Shown: positions 14,921-21,396 of the stretch, in pieces
Layout: each line of letters begins with the position of its first letter
Numbering within the stretch: position 1 is the first letter of the stretch
Source: a virus
Strand: one strand, 5' to 3'
Length of the DNA: 25,337 bases
IMG/VR virus record: IMGVR_UViG_3300042516_002620
Span: 1-25,337 of that record
Translations under genes and position numbers: made by a program
The notes under the pieces: generated by a model
Told to the model about the DNA's origin: nothing
The model's input: the letters and a program-made list of their open reading frames with translations, nothing else
The model's database searches: none

Positions 14921-15796
14921 ATGACGTTCTTTGTTGGCCATACTGGCATTGTCAGACTTCAGCGCAACGCTAGCAATAGCTTTCCCGCGATTATTTCGCC
15001 TGCGGATGTTAATACATCGCTCAATAGATTTAGCTTTGAGAATAGCGAGGATAATTTAATTACTGGAGATCTAGTAGAAATATCTACAACTGATGCAAGA
15101 GGAATTGATTTCCTTCCATCGTCTTTCTGGGGATTGCCAGAAGGGCAAAAAGCAAACAACGCAAGGGCTGTTGTCAATGTTAATAATGTAGGCGGCATTC
15201 GTTTATATCGAGATTTTGCCGATGCAATCAATAACGTTAGAGCACAAGAGGTTTCTCTTTCTTCTTTCGCCGGGGCTGATTTAAGCACTTCTATTGCGGT
15301 GAGGGACACTCGATATAACACGCTTGGTTCTGTCACTTCTTTTGAAATTAATACTGACAGAGGGGCAATGGAAACAACCAGCCTTTCTGACGTATTCAGG
15401 CAGCAATATTCCGCAGGTTTATTAAGTGGCAATGGAAGTATTGAATGCTTGTTTAGCTATGAAACAACCGGCGTTGCCGAAACGCCTTTGCTATTGTTGC
15501 AAATTATTAATCGTTTAGATATAGGAAGCAGCTTCAAGGCACTTCTATCTTTATCGTCTGTTGAAAAAACAGCTACGTTTACCGAGGAAGTGTATTATGA
15601 AGTGGATGCAGTTATTACGCGGGCAGGCGTTACCGTTACAGCAGACTCTTTGGTTTCCTGCTCTATAGATTTTGTTACCACTGGAGAATTCAAGCTCCGC
15701 ATTGGCGTGCCTTCTGAATACATCCTGAAAGAAGACAATGATGCCATCTATCTTGAGCAGAGTCTTGATTATCTTCTGCAAGAAGTGACGGACTGA
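14921..15796 (+). CDS. Tail tube-like structural protein, copy 2 with N-terminal extension
   Basis: The 291-residue protein begins MTFFVGHTGIVRLQRN, which parallels MPFYTGRTGKLKLGG of the preceding gene. Its second half carries LGSVTSFEINTDRGAMETT, then SAGLLSGNGSIECLFSY, matching the tube-like elements of copy 1 in order. The first half contains an extra region of about 130 residues (FENSEDNLITGDLVEISTTD, LYRDFADAINNV) not seen in copy 1. A Shine-Dalgarno GAGG lies just upstream (14912-14915). It is probably a virion protein that stacks on or next to the tube; a baseplate or tail-tip collar role is possible. No known family is claimed beyond the internal similarity. Confidence 0.65.
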   Translation: MTFFVGHTGIVRLQRNASNSFPAIISPADVNTSLNRFSFENSEDNLITGDLVEISTTDARGIDFLPSSFWGLPEGQKANNARAVVNVNNVGGIRLYRDFADAINNVRAQEVSLSSFAGADLSTSIAVRDTRYNTLGSVTSFEINTDRGAMETTSLSDVFRQQYSAGLLSGNGSIECLFSYETTGVAETPLLLLQIINRLDIGSSFKALLSLSSVEKTATFTEEVYYEVDAVITRAGVTVTADSLVSCSIDFVTTGEFKLRIGVPSEYILKEDNDAIYLEQSLDYLLQEVTD

Positions 15797-15810
15797 TAAT
15801 AGCTATTATC
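15795..15810. promoter_or_regulatory. Perfect 16-base palindrome at the end of the tube-like gene
   Basis: GATAATAGCTATTATC is a perfect inverted repeat that overlaps the TGA stop of the preceding gene and lies just before a candidate promoter at 15820. There is no strong T-tract, so it is not a standard terminator. It could be an operator or a processing hairpin; the role is unknown. Confidence 0.4.
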
Positions 15811-15819
15811 GTTTAAGAC

Positions 15820-15825
15820 TAGACT
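15820..15825 (+). promoter_or_regulatory. Candidate late promoter -10 box (TAGACT) for the first fibre gene
   Basis: TAGACT lies 26 bases before the fibre ATG at 15851. It is a weaker match than the other members of the family and follows the palindrome at 15795-15810 by ten bases. Confidence 0.3.
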
Positions 15826-15850
15826 GTATTTAGCTTTGCCCTTCTGAGAG

Positions 15851-18800
15851 ATGGCCGATCAAAGAATCACGGAACTTGTTGAACTCTCCCAAGGGGCAGT
15901 TGCTTCTGGTGACGTACTGCCGATTGTAGATATCAGCGCCAGTCAGACCAAGAAGGTACAGGTGAAAAGCCTCATCCAGGCTGGATTTAATTTAGCGGAT
16001 TCCTCGACATTAGATATTGCAAAAATCAACCAAAGTAGCACTACAAAGATTGGTGCTACTGCCATCGCGGATGGCGCCATTACTTATGCAAAAATTCAAA
16101 ACGTTAGCGCTACAGACAAGCTTTTAGGAAGATCTTCTGCTGGCAGCGGCAACGTTGAAGAGATTGCTTGCACTTCATTTGCTCGTACTATTCTTGATGA
16201 CGCCGATGCCGCAACGGTTCGTACAACTATTGGCCTGGGGGTGGTTGCAACTGGCAATACAGTTAATACTGCTCTGATTGAAGACGAGAGCGTTACCAGT
16301 GCAAAACTAGCAAGCGGTAGCGTAACTACCGTCAAGATTGCAGACAGTGGTGTAACAAACGCAAAGCTTGCCGCAAATTCAGTTGACAGCGTACAGCTAG
16401 TTGTTAGTGGCGTAACTGCAGGAAAACTGGCTGCTGATGCTGTAGTCACCGTCAATATTGCTGACAATGCAATTACGGGCGCAAAAATTGGAGCCGCTGC
16501 GGTCAGTGGCGTTCACATCCTCGATGGAAGCATTACGCAAAGCAAGCTAGCAAGTGGAAGCATTGCTACTGCCTACATTGCCGATAGCGGAGTTACTCAA
16601 GCAAAACTCGCTGCCAATGCAGTGGCTACTGTAAATATTACAGACGGGAATGTTACTGCAGCAAAGCTTGCATCTGGCTCCGTTACGCTTGCCAAGCTTT
16701 CTCTTTCTTCTGGCGAACTTTCTGGCACTCTTATTACTGCAAGCTCTATACCTTCTGGAAGCTATGCAAGTGGTTCTATCCCCACTGCTGCCATCGCGGA
16801 TAACGCAGTCACTTTTGCAAAAATTCAACAAGTGGCTAGTGGAGTGCTGCTTGGCAGGGCTTCTGCGGGAAGTGGAAATGTAGAAGAAATCACGCTTACT
16901 GCTGCTGGCAGGGCATTGCTGGATGATGCTGATGCGAGCGCTCAGCGCACAACGCTCGGCCTTGGAACACTAGCCACACAAAATGGCACATTTTCCGGCA
17001 CATCCACTGGTACTAATACTGGCGATCAAACCATCACTCTTTCGGGAGATGTTACTGGCACAGGAACTGCCGGATTTAGCACCACCATTTCTAATGATGC
17101 CGTAACAACAGTCAAGATTCTTGATAGCGCTGTTACAACTGCAAAGATTGTTGATAGTGGAGTTACTGCAGCAAAGCTTTCTGATAATTCTGCTGTCATT
17201 GTTGCTGGCTCCACTCCTACAGGTGATGGTGATTTTATTGGTCAACAATGGCTCAATACAAATACTGGCGTTGAATACACCTGGACTGGTAGTGTTTGGC
17301 AGCGTCAAAGTGGCCTTTCGACAACTGTCGTTTCAGGAGATACTGTTTACAGTTTTGCCACTTCCTATCCTGATGCTTTTAGCGCCTCCATTGTTCCTTC
17401 TTTAAATACGCAAGTTGCTACACGCTTCTTCGCTGGTCCAGCCAGTGGAAGTGCAGATGCAGCTCCTACTTTCCGGGCCATCACGGCCAGCGATCTTCCA
17501 AAGGCCACCACCAGCGATTTAGGCGTTGCTCAAGCTGGCACTGGACTCGTTACTGTCAGTGGCGTTTTTAATCACGCCAACAGCGTGGCATCTGGCACGT
17601 ATTACAAGGTGACAGTAGATGCGCAGGGACATGTAAGCGCTGGCGCAGCCAGTCTTGTAGCAGATGACATTCCTGCTCTTTCTGCAAGCAAAATTACCAC
17701 TGGCACCTTTGGAAGTGGCTTTATTGCAGACGAATCAATTCTTGCTTCTAAGCTTGCCAACTATTCAGTTAGTCAGTTTGGCGAAGCACCGCCTGTAGCA
17801 GATTTTATTGGGCAATTCTTCTTCAATCCATTGGAGAAAGACCTCTATCTATGGGATGGTAACGTTTGGAATCCAGTGGGTATTAGTGTTGGCGAGATTA
17901 TTTTTGGTGGCACTTATAACGCCTCTGGAAATACCATTGCGAGCGTCAGCGCTGATGGCGCCGGTATCGGTCTTTCTGTTGGACAGCCACTTCCCGCCGC
18001 ATCGACCACGTTTAATCGTTATTACGTTGTAGTGGCGAGTGGAGGCACTGGCACTTCACCAGCTCCTGAAACCGTTTTACAACCGCCTGATATTCTGCTT
18101 TGCAATGGCACGGCGTGGGTGGAGCTTGACGTTAGCTCTACTTATCAATCGCAAACTGCTTCTAATGTAGCTTTTGCGCCAGCGGGAACTATTGGAAGCA
18201 CGAATGTTCAATCTGCGCTTGAAGAAGTTAACACTGAATGCCGCAATCTTAATAATGTGGCTAGTGGCATTTTGGCCACTGGTTACGGCGGTACTGGTAT
18301 TAATTCTTATACGACAGGAGACATCCTTGTTGGCAGTGGCACCACATTAGTTAAACAAGCAATTGGAACTAATGGGCAAGTGCTCACTGCTAATTCCGCG
18401 TTTGGCGGTGGTGTTCATTGGACTACGCCTGCAAGTGGCACTGTTCTTTCCGTAAGCGTCAATTCTCCTCTCACTGTTATTAGCGGCACTACCACGCCCG
18501 TTATTTCCATCCCAGACGCCACGACAAGCGTGCGTGGCACTGTCATTCTGACTGATAGTACAAGCACGACAAGCTCTTCTCTTGCTGCTACGGCCACTGC
18601 AGTAAAGAGTGCTTACGACTTAGCGAATGCAGCCCTTCCAAAGGCTGGAGGTACTATTACTGGCGAAGTGATTATTGGCAGTGCTGGCACTCTTCTTTTT
18701 GAAGGCGCTAGTGATGACGCTTTTGAAATTCAACTTGCTGCAGCAGACGCCACTGCAGACAGGATAATTACACTTCCAAATGTTACGGGAACCGTTGTTA

Positions 18801-19012
18801 CCACTGGTGACACTGGTACTGTTACAAATACGATGCTTGCTGGCAGCATTGCCGACACAAAGTTAAGCACTATTTCTACAGCAGGAAAAGTTAGCAATAG
18901 CGCCACTACTGCTACAAGCTCTAATACGGCTAGTGCAATTGTTGCGCGTGATGCTAGTGGTAATTTTTCGGCTGGAACCATTGATGCCGCAATCGATGAA
19001 GGAACATTCTGA
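15851..19012 (+). CDS. Long tail fibre protein with tandem 20-residue repeats
   Basis: The 1053-residue protein starts MADQRITELVELSQGAV and DVLPIVDISASQTKKV, a phage fibre N-terminus that I associate with virion attachment. It is low in aromatic and cysteine residues and rich in Ala, Ser, Thr, Gly and Val. Seven exact-length 20-residue repeats (about residues 138-277; the unit resembles VTTVKIADSGVTNAKLAANS) should form a beta-helical or trimeric shaft. A 59-residue block containing LLGRSSAGSGNVEE occurs twice. Two modules with a Trp-containing 'WTGSVW' or 'WDGNVW' core may be tip or carbohydrate-contacting elements. The C-terminus SAIVARDASGNFSAGTI usually leads into further domains, but here the chain ends 9 residues later. 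Confidence 0.9.
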   Translation: MADQRITELVELSQGAVASGDVLPIVDISASQTKKVQVKSLIQAGFNLADSSTLDIAKINQSSTTKIGATAIADGAITYAKIQNVSATDKLLGRSSAGSGNVEEIACTSFARTILDDADAATVRTTIGLGVVATGNTVNTALIEDESVTSAKLASGSVTTVKIADSGVTNAKLAANSVDSVQLVVSGVTAGKLAADAVVTVNIADNAITGAKIGAAAVSGVHILDGSITQSKLASGSIATAYIADSGVTQAKLAANAVATVNITDGNVTAAKLASGSVTLAKLSLSSGELSGTLITASSIPSGSYASGSIPTAAIADNAVTFAKIQQVASGVLLGRASAGSGNVEEITLTAAGRALLDDADASAQRTTLGLGTLATQNGTFSGTSTGTNTGDQTITLSGDVTGTGTAGFSTTISNDAVTTVKILDSAVTTAKIVDSGVTAAKLSDNSAVIVAGSTPTGDGDFIGQQWLNTNTGVEYTWTGSVWQRQSGLSTTVVSGDTVYSFATSYPDAFSASIVPSLNTQVATRFFAGPASGSADAAPTFRAITASDLPKATTSDLGVAQAGTGLVTVSGVFNHANSVASGTYYKVTVDAQGHVSAGAASLVADDIPALSASKITTGTFGSGFIADESILASKLANYSVSQFGEAPPVADFIGQFFFNPLEKDLYLWDGNVWNPVGISVGEIIFGGTYNASGNTIASVSADGAGIGLSVGQPLPAASTTFNRYYVVVASGGTGTSPAPETVLQPPDILLCNGTAWVELDVSSTYQSQTASNVAFAPAGTIGSTNVQSALEEVNTECRNLNNVASGILATGYGGTGINSYTTGDILVGSGTTLVKQAIGTNGQVLTANSAFGGGVHWTTPASGTVLSVSVNSPLTVISGTTTPVISIPDATTSVRGTVILTDSTSTTSSSLAATATAVKSAYDLANAALPKAGGTITGEVIIGSAGTLLFEGASDDAFEIQLAAADATADRIITLPNVTGTVVTTGDTGTVTNTMLAGSIADTKLSTISTAGKVSNSATTATSSNTASAIVARDASGNFSAGTIDAAIDEGTF
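16076..16252 (+). repeat. Duplicated 59-codon block in the fibre gene, copy 1 (copy 2 at 16805-16978)
   Basis: Both blocks encode AKIQ, then LLGR(S/A)SAGSGNVEEI, then LLDDADA-type and RTT(I/L)GLG elements in the same order. Copy 2 is one codon shorter. They flank the tandem 60-base repeats and look like an ancient internal duplication, diverged at the DNA level. Confidence 0.85.
16262..16681 (+). repeat. Seven tandem 60-base units in the fibre shaft
   Basis: Units begin at 16262, 16322, 16382, 16442, 16502, 16562 and 16622 without a length change. Each encodes two 10-residue half-repeats, with a hydrophobic-then-'D.' half and an 'AKLA.' half. Identity is clear at protein level and loose in DNA, so these are coding repeats and not a CRISPR array. 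Confidence 0.9.
17107..17196 (+). repeat. Three further 30-base half-repeats in the fibre gene
   Basis: The codons for VTTVKILDSA, VTTAKIVDSG and VTAAKLSDNS continue the half-repeat pattern of the 16262-16681 array after the second 59-codon block. Their separate position suggests that the array and block were duplicated together. Confidence 0.7.
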
Positions 19013-19024
19013 TCATTAAAAATA

Positions 19025-19080
19025 AAAGCCTTTTAGAATTGCGAAAGACTAATTAGTCTTCTGTAATTCCGAAAGGCTTT
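19025..19080. promoter_or_regulatory. Long near-perfect hairpin between the two fibre genes
   Basis: AAAGCCTTT (19025-19033) pairs with AAAGGCTTT (19072-19080), GAATT (19036-19040) with AATTC (19065-19069), and AAGACT (19045-19050) with AGTCTT (19055-19060) around an AATT loop. The two mismatches fall at 19035/19070 and 19044/19061, with a few G-T pairs, so about 26 pairs form one continuous stem. The inner 16 bases form a perfect palindrome. GAAAGG (19071-19076), the only plausible ribosome binding site for the ATG at 19085, is in the 3' arm. Termination, RNase III cleavage or translational control are possible roles. Confidence 0.7.
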
Positions 19081-19084
19081 AATC

Positions 19085-20791
19085 ATGGCTGGTGTTCTTC
19101 AGCATCTGCGTTCATCAACGCTTAACAAGCGTCCTAATCCTGCTTCCATGGTTGATGGTCAATTGGCCATTAACTATGCCAGTGGTAGCCCTGGAGCGTA
19201 TTTCAAGGACAGCAACGGTAATCTTGTCAAAGTGGGGCCTGTGCATGTAGGGAGTGGTGCTCCCAATGCAAGTCCCGCGAGTGGTGGCACTGCAGGTAAC
19301 AGCCTTGGCGAGCAATGGCTGGATACTAGCGGTGGTACCTATGTTTTTAAAGTTTGGGATGGTTCTGCCTGGCGCAGTGAATCCGGCACTTTTGTAGATG
19401 TTGCTGGTGACACGATGACCGGCGATCTTACAGCGCCGGCGTTCATTCCAAACGGCAGCACCGTTCCCACGAATGGGGTTTATCTACCTGCCGCAAACAC
19501 CGTAGCCATCTCGACTAATTCCTCTGAGCGCATCCGTATTGGTGCAAACGGGGAGATTGGGATTGGCGGCGCAAATTACGGCACCAGCGGTCAGGTGCTA
19601 ACCAGTGCTGGCTCTGGCGCAGCACCGACATGGCAGACACCAGCAGCAGGCAACGCGGACAAAATTGAGGAAGGCAATAGCTCTGCCGAAGTCATCGACA
19701 CCGGCAGCGATGGCCGGTTTGTGGTGACGACGGAAGGGACGGAGAGAGCGCGTGTTGATAGCTCCGGCAGGTTGTTAGTTGGTACGTCTACGAGTCGTGG
19801 AGGATGGTTCAATACAAGTGGACAAGATTCGCTTATTCAAACCGAAACAACCACACAGAACGTATTCTCCGGTGTTCAAAACTCAAATAGCGCTCTTGGT
19901 CCTTGGATTCTTTTAGGTAAATCTCGCGGGACAACCGCTGGAGCAGTTACTGCTGTTCAAAATGATGATCCTTTGGGCGGGATTACTTTTCAGGGTGCGG
20001 ATGGCACCGAGATGGTTGACGGCTGCCGCATCCAAGCGTATGTTGATGGAACTCCTGGCGCTAATGATCTTCCGACAAGATTAGTCTTCGCCACAACTGC
20101 GGATGGGGCGAGTTCTCCGACGGAGCGGCTGAGGATTACGAGTGATGGCGATACATTTATCGGCAAAACCGGCTTTAGTTCGTCAACTGCTGGCATTGAA
20201 CTGCAAAAGGCTGGTGCAGTTTATGCAACTAGGGATGGTAGTGTTTGCGGCTTGTGGAACCGCCTTACCAGCGACGGCGACATAATAATTATCCAACAGG
20301 CTTCTGTCACAGAGGGATCAATCTCCGTCTCCGGCACCACCGTCTCCTACAACGGTGCTCACCTCAGCCGCTGGTCACAACTTCCTTCTGGCGCAGAACG
20401 CACCGAGATCCTGCGCGGTTCCGTTCTCTCCAACGTCGATGAGATGTGCGAATGGGGCGATGAAGAAAACGAACAGCTCAACCGGATGAAGGTGAGCGAC
20501 GTTGAAGGCGACAAGAACGTGTCGGGCGTGTTCCAGGCTTGGGACGATGACGATGACACCTATACCAATGATTTCTACTGTGCGATGACGGGTGACTTCA
20601 TCATCCGTATTGGTGCTGGTGTAACGATTGAGCAAGGTGATCTGCTCATGTCCGCTGGTGATGGCACCGCCAAGCCCCAAGACGATGATCTGATTCGTTC
20701 CTGCACTGTCGCCAAGGTCACCAGCACCACAGTGAGCTGCACCTACGACGACGGCAGCTACTGCGTGCCTTGTGTACTCATGGCCTGCTGA
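19085..20791 (+). CDS. Second tail fibre / receptor-binding protein
   Basis: The 568-residue protein begins LRSSTLNKRPNPASMVDGQL and NYASGSPGAYFKDSNG, an N-terminal attachment layout found in many phage fibres. A module with GEQWLDTSGGTY and VWDGSAW follows (about 77-102), related to two modules in the previous fibre. The central part carries repeated SxERxRI(G/T)(A/S)(N/D)G elements (SSERIRIGANGEIGIGG, TERARVDSSGRLLVG, TERLRITSDGDTFIG), typical of trimeric beta-solenoid shafts. The C-terminal 190 residues (HLSRWSQLPSG to the end) include EDDDD-like acidic runs and a Cys-rich end (SYCVPCVLMAC), similar to C-terminal fibre domains I associate with marine phages and with self-cleaving (Peptidase_G2-like) chaperone tips. 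The second half of the gene is visibly more G+C-rich than its neighbours. Confidence 0.85.
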   Translation: MAGVLQHLRSSTLNKRPNPASMVDGQLAINYASGSPGAYFKDSNGNLVKVGPVHVGSGAPNASPASGGTAGNSLGEQWLDTSGGTYVFKVWDGSAWRSESGTFVDVAGDTMTGDLTAPAFIPNGSTVPTNGVYLPAANTVAISTNSSERIRIGANGEIGIGGANYGTSGQVLTSAGSGAAPTWQTPAAGNADKIEEGNSSAEVIDTGSDGRFVVTTEGTERARVDSSGRLLVGTSTSRGGWFNTSGQDSLIQTETTTQNVFSGVQNSNSALGPWILLGKSRGTTAGAVTAVQNDDPLGGITFQGADGTEMVDGCRIQAYVDGTPGANDLPTRLVFATTADGASSPTERLRITSDGDTFIGKTGFSSSTAGIELQKAGAVYATRDGSVCGLWNRLTSDGDIIIIQQASVTEGSISVSGTTVSYNGAHLSRWSQLPSGAERTEILRGSVLSNVDEMCEWGDEENEQLNRMKVSDVEGDKNVSGVFQAWDDDDDTYTNDFYCAMTGDFIIRIGAGVTIEQGDLLMSAGDGTAKPQDDDLIRSCTVAKVTSTTVSCTYDDGSYCVPCVLMAC

Positions 20792-20815
20792 TTAGTCCCC
20801 TTCACTTCTTGCCCT

Positions 20816-20847
20816 AGGCGGTTTCCCGAAGAAACCGCCTTTCTTTT
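20816..20847 (+). terminator. Rho-independent terminator after the second fibre gene
   Basis: AGGCGGTTTC (20816-20825) pairs perfectly with GAAACCGCCT (20831-20840) around CCGAA and runs into TTCTTTT. It closes the fibre transcript just before a candidate promoter at 20854. Confidence 0.9.
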
Positions 20848-20853
20848 CATTGC

Positions 20854-20859
20854 TAAACT
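20854..20859 (+). promoter_or_regulatory. Candidate late promoter -10 box (TAAACT, extended TGC)
   Basis: TGCTAAACT lies 24 bases before the ATG at 20883 and directly after the terminator, so a new transcript is expected here. TAAACTAA recurs at 25266 before another start. Confidence 0.5.
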
Positions 20860-20882
20860 AACAAAGACCATTCTTTTTAACC

Positions 20883-21194
20883 ATGGCGATCACTTACACT
20901 TGGGGCGTTTCCCAACTTGAAAGGCAGCTTTCGAGCGGTATTGTCTACACCGTCCACTATACGATTTCTGCCGATGATGGCACGTATGCTAGTTCGGCAT
21001 ACGGCAGTCTTGGCCTTGAACCCCCTGATGAGGACGACGAGATTCCTTATGCTCAGCTCACCCCTGAAATCGTCACCGGCTGGGTGAAAGATAAGTTTGG
21101 CGATGAGAAAGTGGCAGAAATTGAAGCCGCCCTTGCAGAACAAATTTCTCAACAACGCACTCCCACTACTGGCACTGGCCTGCCTTGGAGCTGA
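20883..21194 (+). CDS. Small fibre-associated protein, conserved cyanophage-type
   Basis: The 103-residue protein starts MAITYTWGVSQLER and VYTVHYTISADDGTY, and ends with IPYAQLTPEIVTGWVKDKFG and a short helix (EAALAEQISQQ). The ITYTW start together with a 'f.qLTeE.V.gWvk' end is a pattern I know from small proteins next to cyanophage tail fibre genes, possibly DUF7936. Its function is not known; it may be a fibre accessory or chaperone. No Shine-Dalgarno is visible in the T-rich leader before the ATG. Confidence 0.7.
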   Translation: MAITYTWGVSQLERQLSSGIVYTVHYTISADDGTYASSAYGSLGLEPPDEDDEIPYAQLTPEIVTGWVKDKFGDEKVAEIEAALAEQISQQRTPTTGTGLPWS

Positions 21195-21197
21195 TGA

Positions 21198-21335
21198 ATG
21201 GCAGCAAAATCTAAAGTTGGCATTAGTGGCCAAAAGCTTCATTCCCCTAATCGCCGCAAGAAGACTAGGCAAGGCAATGGAGCAAATAGCAAGGCCTCTC
21301 ATGGGCGCAAGCTTATGCGAGGCCAAGGTAAATAA
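21198..21335 (+). CDS. Small very basic protein (45 residues)
   Basis: ATG at 21198 begins three bases after the previous TGA, and the frame closes at TAA 21333-21335. The protein is MAAKSKVGISGQKLHSPNRR followed by KKTRQGNGANSKASHGRK and LMRGQGK: almost entirely Lys, Arg, Gly, Ser and Asn with no acidic residue. Small proteins of this kind, ending in a GQGK-like motif, occur beside fibre genes of cyanophages in my recollection. The sequence suits nucleic acid or acidic-protein binding, but the role is unknown. A terminator follows within five bases, which supports the gene end. Another open frame covers the same bases, but it lacks this compositional bias. Confidence 0.75.
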   Translation: MAAKSKVGISGQKLHSPNRRKKTRQGNGANSKASHGRKLMRGQGK

Positions 21336-21339
21336 TTAC

Positions 21340-21364
21340 GGGGCCGAAAGGCCTCTTTTCTTTT
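21340..21364 (+). terminator. Rho-independent terminator after the small basic gene
   Basis: GGGGCC (21340-21345) pairs with GGCCTC (21350-21355), with one G-T pair, around a stable GAAA tetraloop, followed by TTTTCTTTT. A candidate promoter follows at 21370. Confidence 0.85.
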
Positions 21365-21369
21365 AGCAG

Positions 21370-21375
21370 TACAAT
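21370..21375 (+). promoter_or_regulatory. Candidate late promoter -10 box (TACAAT)
   Basis: TACAAT lies 22 bases before the ATG at 21397 and immediately after a terminator. The 12-base string AGTACAATGAAA (21368-21379) is an exact copy of that at 14890-14901. Confidence 0.55.
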
Positions 21376-21396
21376 GAAAAGAAAGCATTATTTCTC

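Noticed and set aside
16262-16681. CRISPR array
   Set aside because: The 60-base units are in frame, diverge in every unit and encode fibre shaft repeats; there are no constant repeats with unique spacers.
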